Of a stretch of DNA of 64,000 nt, positions 19,981 to 28,893 are shown piece by piece. Position 1 is the stretch's first letter. Every line of letters starts with the position of its first letter. A program made the translations under genes and the position numbers. Source of the DNA: Epithemia pelagica (Eukaryota > Bacillariophyta > Bacillariophyceae > Surirellales > Surirellaceae); NCBI GenBank assembly GCA_946965045.2, contig OX337239.1, positions 186,001 through 250,000 of the forward strand, read 5' to 3'. The notes beneath the pieces are model-generated. The model saw only the letters and a list, made by a program, of their open reading frames with translations. It ran no database searches and had not been told where the DNA came from.

Positions 19981-21261
19981 ATGGCCATGACAATGACACC
20001 GCAAGAGCAAGCGTGGCAATCGGGCCTTGTCCTTTTGGACCAAGACCCACAATGGAATACAAGCAACTGGCCTCCTCTCCTGGGAGGATGTCGTGTCCAG
20101 CATGCTTCGGTCGTACTAAATCATATCGATCCGGACAACAACAACAACCATGGCGACGACGACAAGACCCAAACGGTCGTCGTTATGGGGGGATTTCAAC
20201 GGAACGAACGTGTCACGAATTCCGTACTCTTATTGAATCTCCATGACATGCAGTGGCGAGAAGGGCCACCAATGAATCAGAGTCGTCGGGGACATGTCGC
20301 TGTTCTGTGCAATGGATCGGTATACGTACTGGGAGGACGCAACTGGCGTTATTTCAACTGTATCGAACGAATGGATGCCAGTGATTTATTACTGCAGTCG
20401 TCATCCTCGACAACACGCAGCAGCAGCACACATGAGAGGCATTGGACGACCTTAAACTGTGGACTAGCGACGGCACGAATGGGATGTTGTGCGGTTGCGG
20501 TTCATGATCGTTACATTGTAGTTGCGGGTGGATGGAAGCGAGAACAACAACAAGACTCGCTGTTGAGTTTTTCCTCAGTTGAAATTCTAGATACCAGTAA
20601 CCATACAGTGATGGAGGGACCATCCATGGCCTTTCCTCGTACAATGTGTTTCGGTGCGGTCATGGGCCACCGAATCTATGTCGTTGGAGGCGCTACACAC
20701 GTGGAGTACTGGGATTTGGCCAATCCTGGTGAGAAGGCCAAAACAACGGAGGAGACTTCTTGTCCAACGTTCATTTCACCTTCGTCCTCTTGGACGACTC
20801 ATTCTGATTTGAGACTTTCCATTCCACTTGCCGTTCCTTCTGGAGCGGTGGCCGTGGGATCCTCTATTGTTGTGGCGGATGCGAATGGAAACGTGGAAGT
20901 CTTGGATACGCACCGCGACCGTGTGTCGAGTCTTCCATCCTTCCAAAGGCCCCGTGATGGATTCAATTTAGTGGCTCTTGCCACCACCAATCAAATTGCT
21001 GTGATTGGTGGAGATGAAGATGGTGATGATGCATGTGGGACATTAGGGTTGATGGACAAGAATTCATGGTGCTTTCGTCGACTCTGTGAGCAACCAATGG
21101 GATGGTCTCGTCAGCTGGTAGCAAAGCTCTGTGAGCAACCAATGGGATGGTCTCGTCAGCTGGTAGCAATGCAAAAAGCTATCCAAAGTGTCCTTCGTAA
21201 TGGTACACCCGGTGACCCTTCGACACCAGCTCGGAAGAAAGCAAGGACCATTACATCGTAA
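19981..21261 (+). CDS. Kelch-repeat beta-propeller protein, family A copy 1
   Basis: The frame encodes 426 residues from MAMTMTPQEQAWQSGLVLLD. This start is chosen because the other family A copy at 49575 begins MTMTLQEQAWQSGLV; the open frame extends further upstream but has no family support there. Kelch motifs (double Gly after hydrophobics, then spaced Tyr/Trp) include VVVMGGFQRN, VYVLGGRNW, YIVVAGGWKR, IYVVGGATH and IAVIGGDED, giving about five to six blades. Kelch propellers are protein-interaction modules; no catalytic domain, BTB or F-box is present. A 48-bp unit near the 3' end is duplicated in frame, giving LCEQPMGWSRQLVAK and then LCEQPMGWSRQLVAM. Copies 2 and 3 have only one unit. 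The C-terminus is basic. The gene lies in a tandem array with copy 2. Confidence 0.85.
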   Translation: MAMTMTPQEQAWQSGLVLLDQDPQWNTSNWPPLLGGCRVQHASVVLNHIDPDNNNNHGDDDKTQTVVVMGGFQRNERVTNSVLLLNLHDMQWREGPPMNQSRRGHVAVLCNGSVYVLGGRNWRYFNCIERMDASDLLLQSSSSTTRSSSTHERHWTTLNCGLATARMGCCAVAVHDRYIVVAGGWKREQQQDSLLSFSSVEILDTSNHTVMEGPSMAFPRTMCFGAVMGHRIYVVGGATHVEYWDLANPGEKAKTTEETSCPTFISPSSSWTTHSDLRLSIPLAVPSGAVAVGSSIVVADANGNVEVLDTHRDRVSSLPSFQRPRDGFNLVALATTNQIAVIGGDEDGDDACGTLGLMDKNSWCFRRLCEQPMGWSRQLVAKLCEQPMGWSRQLVAMQKAIQSVLRNGTPGDPSTPARKKARTITS

Positions 21262-21359
21262 TTCTAACATTCAAACGGGTAAATCAAGGAATGCGCCACT
21301 GTCCTTGTGATTTCTGTGGCACTCACTCACCTATCCTACAAAAGATTCTTGCATCATTA

Positions 21360-21490
21360 TAGAGCACATAGTTAGTCGTCATTCCTCTACCAAACACCAC
21401 CACAGCGAAAAGGGTTGGTATGTGGCAGGACGAAATCCCTAGGTATATTGTATTCAATAACTGGATGTTAAGGTGATTTGGATGTGTGTA
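21360..21490 (+). repeat. 5' module shared by kelch family A genes (copy 2)
   Basis: It contains AGTTAGTCGTCATTCCTCTA, ACACCACCACAG, AAAAGGGTTGGTATG, GGACGAAATCCCTA and CAATAACTGGATG, matching 19600-19770 and the inverted copy at 49862-50020. It lies upstream of kelch copy 2, with the 21.65-21.99 kb insertion-like ORF in between. Confidence 0.75.
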
Positions 21491-21648
21491 CTGGATGCTT
21501 TCCGGCCGTTGTGGTGATGTTACGGCCTTTTGATAGAGGTCGTTCGCGTTTTGTGGGCTGTCGGTTGTCACGGTTTTGGATGTTGTTGGCCTTTTGTGGA
21601 ACTCTCCAACAGTGCCAAAGGAACCCCTGCTCTCTTTTTTGAAGACCA

Positions 21649-21990
21649 TTGACTTTGGCAATGAGCATGAGTTCGACACCACCACCATCTCCTTCTTCCA
21701 GTTCGAATAATGAGAACGCATCCAGTGGCTCCTCCTCCTCCTCCTTGCCCGTTTCCGCCCATGCCACATTGGCTTTGGACACGGCTCAAGATTTGACTGA
21801 AGCACAACGATCCATTGTCCGAATTCCACCACTTCAGCAGGTAGAACATCATTCCGAGCGACAACCACAACAACCAACCACACAACCACACAGCAACAAA
21901 ACGTTTTGCATGGCCACCCTATTCCTTTGTGTGCTCATCGCCAGCAACCAATTCGTCTACTTCAGCAACAAGTGTCACCCACCAATCTGT
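21649..21990 (+). other. ORF segment sharing about 130-200 bp with the 7-kb sulfotransferase-like locus
   Basis: An open frame reads MSSTPPPSPSSSSNNENASS, a Ser run, ATLALDTAQDLTEAQRS, and then a hydrophobic FCMATLFLCVLIASNQFVYF. The DNA blocks GCCACATTGG, ACACGGCTCAA, CGATCCATTGTCCGAATTC, CTTCAGCAG and GCCAGCAACCAATTC recur in the same order on the minus strand at about 7180-7030. No known domain is seen. It may be a captured exon fragment lying between the kelch 5' module and the kelch body, or the N-terminal exon of a small membrane protein. Confidence 0.45.
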
Positions 21991-22037
21991 TCTTCTTGTC
22001 GGGTTGTGGCCACCACACCCACCAATACAGTCAACCT

Positions 22038-22068
<31 letters not shown>

Positions 22069-22274
22069 CTAGTTCGGGAGAGCCAAACCAAGGTCTCGAC
22101 AACCCAACACCTACCGGTAGAGCGGGTAGGATTGCTCCATTCTATACTACTTCCGTTGTGCCATGTCTGTCTCAGTTGGGGGACGGCAGTCGGAACCGTC
22201 TCACACACATGGGAGTCAGTTCTCCCTTTATCCGTATGGTTATGTTGTGGTTGTGTATGGTTGTTCGTTGTTCG

Positions 22275-23597
22275 ATGATGGACCGGCAACGGGAGATCAT
22301 TGAGGTACTGGAGGAAGTACCAGAAGAAAATGACGAGGATGGAGCCGGACTGCACGAACAAGCACGACAATCGGACCTGGTCCTTTTGGACCAAGAACCA
22401 GCTTGGAGTACAACCAACTGGCCTCCTCTCCCGGATGGATGGCGTTGCAATCATGCTTCGGTCGTAGTCAATCATACCCATCAAGAACAAAATTGCACTA
22501 CTAGCGAGGCACAAACGGTTGTCGTTTTGGGAGGACATTATTGTCAAGGCCCTCGAGGTCGCTTTTCTCGTACCATCACCAACTCGGTTCTTCTATTGAA
22601 TTTGGCAGAGCGACAAAGGCAATGGCGAGAAGGACCTCGCATGAACAAGGAGCGTGAGTATCACGCAGCTATTGTTTGCAATGGAGCCATTTATGTCTTG
22701 GGAGGAGACCATCAAGGTGAGTTGGATGATATAGAACGCATTGGCGTTCAAGAGTTACTCCAGCATTCATCTTCGACAACAGCAAGCAGTATCAGCAGCA
22801 GCACACAGGAGAGCCACCATTGGACGACGTTAAACTGTCGACTATCGACAGGTCGACAAGGGTGTTGTGCGGTTGCGGTTCACGATCGCTACGTTGTCAT
22901 CATGGGTGGATGCACCAGGGCATTAGTTGGTGGTATCTACGAATGGACATGGCAAGACTTGGCGTCGGTGGATATTTTGGATACCAGCAACCACACCGTC
23001 ATGGAGGGACCATCCATGAACATTCCTCGGTCACGCTGTGCCAGTGCGGTCATTGGTCACCGCATATTTGTCCTTGGAGGCTGTAAGGACAACAACTACG
23101 ACGTGGTCATATTTGACTCGGTGGAATATTGGGATTTTGAAAAGCCTGATGACAAGGACGACGCAAAGGAGGAGACTGCTTCTACTACAGTCATGTCCTC
23201 CTTGTCTGATGGTTGCTGGACCACTCATTCGGAATTGGTACTTTCCGTCCCATGTACTCTTCACGGAGCGGTTGCCCTGGGATCCTGTTTGGTGGTGGGA
23301 ATCAACGTTCCCTTTCTAGACCGCCAGATCGTGCAAGTCTTGGATACGACGCACCGCCACCGTGCGTGGAATCTCCCACCCATTGGGAACAGACGTAGCG
23401 GCGGCACTTTGGTGACGGTTGCCCATCCGCAACCACTTGTCGCCATGATTGGTGGAGATGGCAATCCGTCCTGTGCGACATTATCCATAGTGGACAAGAA
23501 TTCATGGTGCTTTCGTCAACTCTTGGAGCAGTCGCAACGCATTATTGACCAGTACCGATTGGGCCTTGGTCCTGGTATCTCGAGCACCGACCACTGA
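22275..23597 (+). CDS. Kelch-repeat beta-propeller protein, family A copy 2
   Basis: The frame encodes 440 residues from the ATG pair at 22275/22278 (MMDRQREIIEVLEEVPEEN). The frame is open for another 120 codons upstream through a poly-Leu CTA microsatellite, but homology to copies 1 and 3 begins only at LHEQARQSDLVLLDQEPAW. Kelch blades include VVVLGGHYC, IYVLGGDHQ, YVVIMGGCT, IFVLGGCKD and VAMIGGDGN. It shares SIVDKNSWCFRQLLEQ with the other copies at the C-terminus, where copy 1 carries its duplicated unit. It is about 65-70% identical by eye to the pseudogene at 48.4-49.6 kb and less similar to copy 1. A short hydrophobic stretch upstream (MVMLWLCMVVRC) could act as an anchor if an earlier ATG is used. 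Function is unknown beyond likely protein binding. Confidence 0.85.
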   Translation: MMDRQREIIEVLEEVPEENDEDGAGLHEQARQSDLVLLDQEPAWSTTNWPPLPDGWRCNHASVVVNHTHQEQNCTTSEAQTVVVLGGHYCQGPRGRFSRTITNSVLLLNLAERQRQWREGPRMNKEREYHAAIVCNGAIYVLGGDHQGELDDIERIGVQELLQHSSSTTASSISSSTQESHHWTTLNCRLSTGRQGCCAVAVHDRYVVIMGGCTRALVGGIYEWTWQDLASVDILDTSNHTVMEGPSMNIPRSRCASAVIGHRIFVLGGCKDNNYDVVIFDSVEYWDFEKPDDKDDAKEETASTTVMSSLSDGCWTTHSELVLSVPCTLHGAVALGSCLVVGINVPFLDRQIVQVLDTTHRHRAWNLPPIGNRRSGGTLVTVAHPQPLVAMIGGDGNPSCATLSIVDKNSWCFRQLLEQSQRIIDQYRLGLGPGISSTDH

Positions 23598-23925
23598 TAC
23601 CTACTACTCCTCGATAAACTAGGGCATAGTACGGTCATTTCATTGACATTGGGAGCTCTGTATAGCTAGCATTGATTATTTTTTGTAGAGGAGCATGCAT
23701 TCATCGCTTGATGTGGCCAAGGGCGTGGTGGCCAATGTCTGGACGACCGTGTCGCAAAAACACTTTTTTGGTGGTGCCGTACCAGTACCCAACGGCCTTG
23801 ATGCAAACAAAGAGGCTCCTTCGTTTCCTTTGTCAAGGGCGTCTTGGGTGACGATTTGCAACTTGCCCCTCATGGATCACAAAGAGTCGATAGGAGGGAT
23901 CCGCATACCCGCGTTGTATCAATGT

Positions 23926-24190
23926 GTGTGGGACATTAGGGTTGATGGACAAGAATTCATGGTGCTTTCGTCGACTCTGTGAGCAACCAATGGGATGGTC
24001 TCGTCAGCTACCTACGTATTCAATAACTGGATGTCTTTGCTGGATGCTGTCCGCCGGTTTTGTTGTGGTAGCCTTGATAGAGGTCGCTCGCTTTGAAGTC
24101 GCGCATCGGTCTCGACGATCATTGACTCTCTCTATATAGCCTTCCAGAGTAAGACTATAGGATCCAAAGTACAAAGCATCCAAACTCAAA
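23926..24190 (+). pseudogene. Collapsed kelch unit: 3' end fused to a 5' leader
   Basis: The first part (about 23926-24011) repeats the end of kelch copy 1 almost base for base: GGACATTAGGGTTGATGGAC, AAGAATTCATGGTGCTTTCG and CAACCAATGGGATGGTCTCG. It is followed at once by the leader found before copy 1 (19740-19925): CAATAACTGGATG, CGCTTTGAAGTCGC, GGTCTCGACGAT, TAGCCTTCCAGAGTA and CTATAGGATCCAAAGTAC. No propeller body remains. This is what recombination between tandem kelch units would leave. Confidence 0.8.
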
Positions 24191-24357
24191 GATCGTGTCC
24201 GTATCTTTTCTTTGCGATGACATTGACATCTCGTCAACCGTCTCTATTCCACTCACCCAAACAAGAAGAAGACTTGTTTGTGGTGTGGTCCTCTTTGCTC
24301 TTGCGTTTGTGGTTGCCGCTGTCGAATCTTTCTAGTGTTTCCCCTCTACAGATATAG

Positions 24358-26126
24358 ATGGTGAGCCTGGTCGGAGGAGTGGCTCGTCGTCGTCGTCATC
24401 AACATTCTCGTTGGACTCCATCCACAACACCCAAACGATCCATTCGTCGTTCGTTGGTAATTGCCGCAACGACGGCAGCCCTTGCATCCACAGCAACCAC
24501 CACCAGTGCCGTTTCGATTCGTCATCCTAGTACGACGTTGGCATCCTCCACACACGCCACAGGATCCAATCACTACTCCTACGACCGTGGCTACTTGAAT
24601 TCTTGGCAACCTATTAGTACGACACGACGACACTATCCGTTCCAGACCCGTTCCGCCATGGCATCCACCACCACCAACAACAACAACGAGGCTTCGTCCA
24701 AATTGATTCCGGGTCGTCCGACCTGGCAACAAACCATGTTGCGCATCAAGGATCCGAAAAAATCCCTCGACTTTTATTGCAACCAACTCGGCTTTACCTT
24801 GATTGATACCTTGGACTTTCCTCAATATGACTTTTCCCTCTACTTTATCACCCACTTGCCGCCGGAGGAACAGCCTTATACACTGGTGCCCGGTACCCAA
24901 GCCGCTCATGATTATTTGTGGAGTATGGAAGGCACGGCCTTGGAATTGACGCACAATTATGGAACGGAAACCCAAGACGACTTTTCCTATCATGCCGGCA
25001 ATCAAGAGCGCGATGGCTTTGGGCATGTCGCTGTCAGGTACGAACAAACTGGTGTGGTCCTCTCTCCAATGGACTTTTGTGGTGTGCTTCCCTTCGTGTG
25101 TCGTCGTCGTCGTAGGAGTCTGTTGCTGTCTTTCGTTCTCTCTTACACACACATGCGTTTGGATGTTTCACAGTGTCGACGATGTCTATGCGGCCAGCGC
25201 CACATTGGAAGCGGCGGGTTGTTCCTTCAAGAAAAAGCCCGACGAAGGACGCATGAAGGGCTTGGCCTTTGTCTACGATCCCGATGGCTATTGGGTCGAA
25301 TTGGTGAAACGGGGCGACCATAGTGGCATTGCCATTCCATACAACTTTTCCCAAACCATGTTGCGCGTCCAAAATCCGCAAAAATCCTTGGAATTTTATC
25401 GCGATTATTTGGGCATGCAATTGGTGCGAGAATCGCATTATCCCGAGGCCCAATTTTCTCTCTACTTTTTGGCCAGTTCCAGTGCGACCCTCCCCGACAA
25501 TGGCGATGCCCGCAACTTGTTTGGTCCCGTGTTGGAATTGACGCACAATCATGGGACGGAAACGCAAGTAGACTTTCGTCATTTCACTGGCAATGAAGAC
25601 GATCGCAAAGGATTTGGCCATGTGGGATTTCTTGTCGACAATGTCTATGAGGCCTGCGATGCCCTCCGACCCTTGGGATATGGATTCAAAAAGGTATGTC
25701 CTGTCTGTGTGCGCGTGTGTTGGTCTTTGTATATAGAACGAGAAAGAAAGAGAGAGAATTGCCGTGTTGTGGGTGGACGGTGCAGGGGTGTGTGTGTGCG
25801 TTGTTGGTCCTTCCTATCTGCATCTTCTTCTTGCGGGGGTGGAGACACGAGACACTCGAGCGCATGCGTGCTCTATCTATTCTACGACACTCTTTATCAG
25901 GAGGGTTCTTTTGCGTGGCGCACACATGTGTCACTCGTTCTCATGAGTTTGGTGTTCTTTGGTTCTTTTGCGTGGCGCACATTGTTTGTTTGCAATACTA
26001 CGTACCTATTAGGAGCCCGATGGTGGATCCATGAAAGGATTGGCCTTTGCCTATGATCCCGATGGATATTGGGTCGAAATTATTAAACGCGGTGGCATTG
26101 ATTTTGGTGACAAACGAAAAGACTAA
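24358..26126 (+). CDS. GLO1: Two-domain glyoxalase I (lactoylglutathione lyase)
   Basis: Exons 24358-25037, 25174-25693 and 26013-26126 (introns of 136 and 319 bp) sum to 1314 nt, giving 437 residues. The enzyme isomerises the methylglyoxal-glutathione hemithioacetal to S-lactoylglutathione. There are two complete glyoxalase I domains. Domain 1 has metal ligands Q125 (WQQTML), E196 (ALELTHNYG), H223 (GFGHVAV) and E269 (GYWVEL). Domain 2 has Q287 (SQTML), E348 (VLELTHNHG), H376 (GFGHVGF) and E422 (GYWVEI). All eight expected ligands are present, so both active sites look competent, as in the fused enzymes of yeast and Plasmodium. The first 100 residues are basic and Ser/Thr/Ala-rich, fitting a targeting extension. 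An in-frame ATG at residue 101 ([10 protein letters not shown]) could give a cytosolic form. The last intron is longer and holds repeated TTCTTTTGCGTGGCGCACA. Confidence 0.92.
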
Positions 26127-26813
26127 GAACCACACAAGCTTTCTCTCTCTCTCTCAATCCCGAGTAAGGAAGATTGAAACGACTGGGTCGCCACGACGTC
26201 CTCTGGTGTGTATATAAGTGTGGAACAGGAGCATGACTATCGTAGGAGCCTTGCATCCATGTCTAGTAGTTGTGCTATCCGTAGAGAGTTGGAGAAAAAC
26301 GACAGGCGAGGGGAGGCTGGGAACCAAATCATGGGTCACCCACATTGCCAATAGGTGGTTGTTCTGGTTGGTGGATCGTATTGCTGTCCACTCGGTGTCG
26401 GTCCAACCCTTTCGTGTGTTTCTTTAACAGGGGAATCCATTCGTATTGACGTGGGTAACGTGTCGCTACCCAGAGTGTGTTGCGCAACAATCTCATTTTG
26501 TAGATGTGATAGTCCCCGGAACTGTCATTCTACGTTTGGAGATTCTGTTTCGGTCCAACTTGCTACCTCTAGAATAACGCAAAAATACAACTGCAGTAGT
26601 ATTCTTCTTGACTGGGTCTCGAATCGCGTAGTATTATAGTGGATGCATGAGTATGCATCAGTCCAGTGAGTCCCATCAGGAGTATGTCTTTGTACTTCAT
26701 AGTGTGCCTCTAGCTTATAGTTGCGAGAGTATGCAAAAGTTGCCCTCTCAGTTGCGCAAACCCATACCAAAAATACAACTCGGCACTATGAAAGTAAGTG
26801 TACTTCATGACTG

Positions 26814-26873
26814 AAATACAACTTTTCTCACATTTTTCATTTCAAATACAACTTTTCTCACATTTTTCATTTC
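26814..26873. repeat. 30-bp perfect direct repeat, two copies
   Basis: The unit AAATACAACTTTTCTCACAT followed by TTTTCATTTC occurs at 26814-26843 and again at 26844-26873 with no difference. It lies in the gene-free stretch 26127-27037; related AAATACAAC words also occur at about 26583 and 26771, so it may be part of a larger decayed repeat. I see no gene in the rest of that stretch. Confidence 0.95.
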
Positions 26874-27037
26874 ACGTACTGCACGGTTAAGCTAGATAAT
26901 AAAATCACAACCTCGCCATGACGCTCCGCTTGTATAGGTGTAATAGAACAATGCCAGAACGGTGGTGTCTGGTCAAGCTACCTACATCTAGCGTTATACC
27001 AGTAGTTAGTACTTAGTGCTTTACGATCATCCTCCAC

Positions 27038-27520
27038 TGAAACAACAGCACCACCCGAAGAAGAAGAGAGTCGCCGTCATCCTCCCAACCCTTGCAACAA
27101 CCATCATCATCGTCATCATCTGAAACAACAGCAGCACCACCCGAAGAAGAAGAAGAGAGTCGCCGTCATCCTCCCAACCCTTGCAGCAACCATCATCATT
27201 GTCATCATCTGAAACAACAGCAGCACCACCCGAAGAAGAAGAAGAGAGTCGCCGTCATCCTCCCAACCCTTGCAACAACCATCATCATCGTCATCATCTG
27301 AAACAACAGCACCACCCGAAGAAGAAGAAGAGAGTCGCCGTCATCCTCCCACCCGTGCAACAACAATCATCATCATCCTCCTCCTCTGAAACAACAGCAC
27401 CACCCGAAGAAGAAGAAGAGAGTCGCCGTCATCCTCCCACCCGTGTAACAACAATCATCCTCCTCCTCCTCCTCTGAAACAACAGCAGCCGAAGAAGAAG
27501 AAGAGAGTCGTCGTCATGCA
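27038..27520. repeat. Minisatellite, 83-89-bp unit, five full copies plus a part
   Basis: Units begin at 27038, 27121, 27210, 27299, 27387 and 27475, each starting TGAAACAACAGC and containing CACCCGAAGAAGAAGAAGAG, AGTCGCCGTCATCCTCCCA and then CAACCATCATCATC-type tracts. Each unit encodes SSETTAAPPEEEEESRRHPP in one frame, but unit lengths of 88-89 bp are not multiples of three, so the frame is not kept along the array. There is no start or splice evidence. Confidence 0.9.
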
Positions 27521-27682
27521 TTAGACTTCGAGAGAAGATTGCTGCTGTATCGCTAGCTATACACATCCGGTTGACAATCCGTCCGTCCATTGGACGAATA
27601 GAAAGTCATCTCTTGCAAAATCTTTTCAATACTTGCGGATGCCTCTGGAAGATAGAATAGTAACCAAGCTTACATAAGAGCA

Positions 27683-28450
27683 TTAACGACATATATGTTC
27701 CTGGCAGACCTTGAGACTGTCGGGGACGTCATCCGCCCATTGCAAGACCCTTCCGAAGGATCCCTTCAATTCCGGAACGGTGGTCGGAACCTTTCCTCGA
27801 ATGACTTCACCCGTACTTCCGTTCAAAGAAATGACATCTCCTTCCTTGAACACTTCTCCGGTTTCCTTGATCACCATTGTCTTTGCTTCTTCGTCAATGA
27901 AAATATCATTGCAGCCACAGACACATGGTTTGCCCCATCCTCGAGCCACAACGACCGCATGGGAAGTGATACCTCCTCGCCTGGTCAAGATTCCTTTCGA
28001 ATTCCACATGCCACCCACGTCTTCGGGTGAAGTGTTTTCTCGAACCAAAATGACTCCCTCGGCAGTTCGTTCTTCGGCCGTGTGTGTCGAAAAGACAATC
28101 TTTCCCACTGCGGCCCCAGGACCACCCTTCAAACCGACGACCACAATATTGTCTTTGTATACAGGGGAGGAGAAAACGTCGGAGGCAATTGCCGGATGAA
28201 GGTTCTGTTGGACATGATCAGGTTCCACCTTGAGGAGAGCTTCTTCCAAAGTCAAAAGTCCTTCGTCGACCATGTCGTCGGCAACCAAGAAGGCGGCCTG
28301 TCCAGTACGCTTTCCGGATCTGCACTTATTCATCCATAGATTTTCGCTCCCGACAGTGAATTCGACATCTTGCATGTCTTTGAAATGATGTTCCAGTTTG
28401 TAAACATTCTTGATAAACTGGTCATCGTCGGTATCGAGATTGGGAAAGAG
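27683..28450 (-). pseudogene. ppdK: Orphan fragment of pyruvate phosphate dikinase (phosphohistidine domain)
   Basis: The frame is open from 28450 (LFPNLDTDDDQFIKNVYKLE) to a stop at 27683, about 256 codons. It covers the end of the nucleotide-binding part (HFKDMQDVEFTVGSENLWM and KRTGQAAFLVADDMVDEG) and the central swivelling PEP-utiliser domain with GGITSHAVVVARGWGKPCVC. The His in TSH is the residue that carries phosphate in the family. The N-terminal ATP-grasp domain (about 340 residues) and the C-terminal PEP/pyruvate barrel (about 350) are absent. The frame ends ADDVPDSLKVCQEHICR, where a full enzyme would enter the linker to the barrel. Coding quality of the remaining part is excellent, with no internal stops, so the fragment is recent or still transcribed. 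A donor-like AAG|GTCTGC near the end could extend it into a short frame at 27640-27550, but that would not restore the barrel. Confidence 0.8.
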
Positions 28451-28893
28451 CTATTCGTGCAGATGCCGTTGGTCGCATCCAGGCGCTGTCTCGTGGTGCA
28501 CACACGCTCTCCCGTAAGAATCGACGTGTCCCTCTGGAATACCTTGCAGGCTACGGCTACAGGTATCCTAATATCGGGTTTTTGCCATGGCCATTTGCCA
28601 TGGTCGTCGTCTCCACAGAGGAAGGGGGCCTATGTCGTGACTATAGATTTTTGTGTAGGGATGCCATCACTACAGTATTTTTACTCTAATAGTCTCATGC
28701 AGGTTCCGTCTCGAACCAGCTTGTACGAGACTCTGAAAAGCGACAACAGCGACCCATTTCGAATTTTCAAAAGCTATTTGGAAGGCATTGCGTCTTTGTT
28801 CATCTTCTTGTGACTTCTTGTGACACATCTGAAAGTTGCTTGGGACTTTCCCGGTCATGTGTCGACCGACTTTTTACGCCATGTTTTGAGTTA

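Noticed and set aside
27038-27520. CRISPR array at 27.0-27.5 kb
   Set aside because: Units are contiguous tandem repeats without unique spacers and lie in a eukaryotic context; it is a minisatellite.
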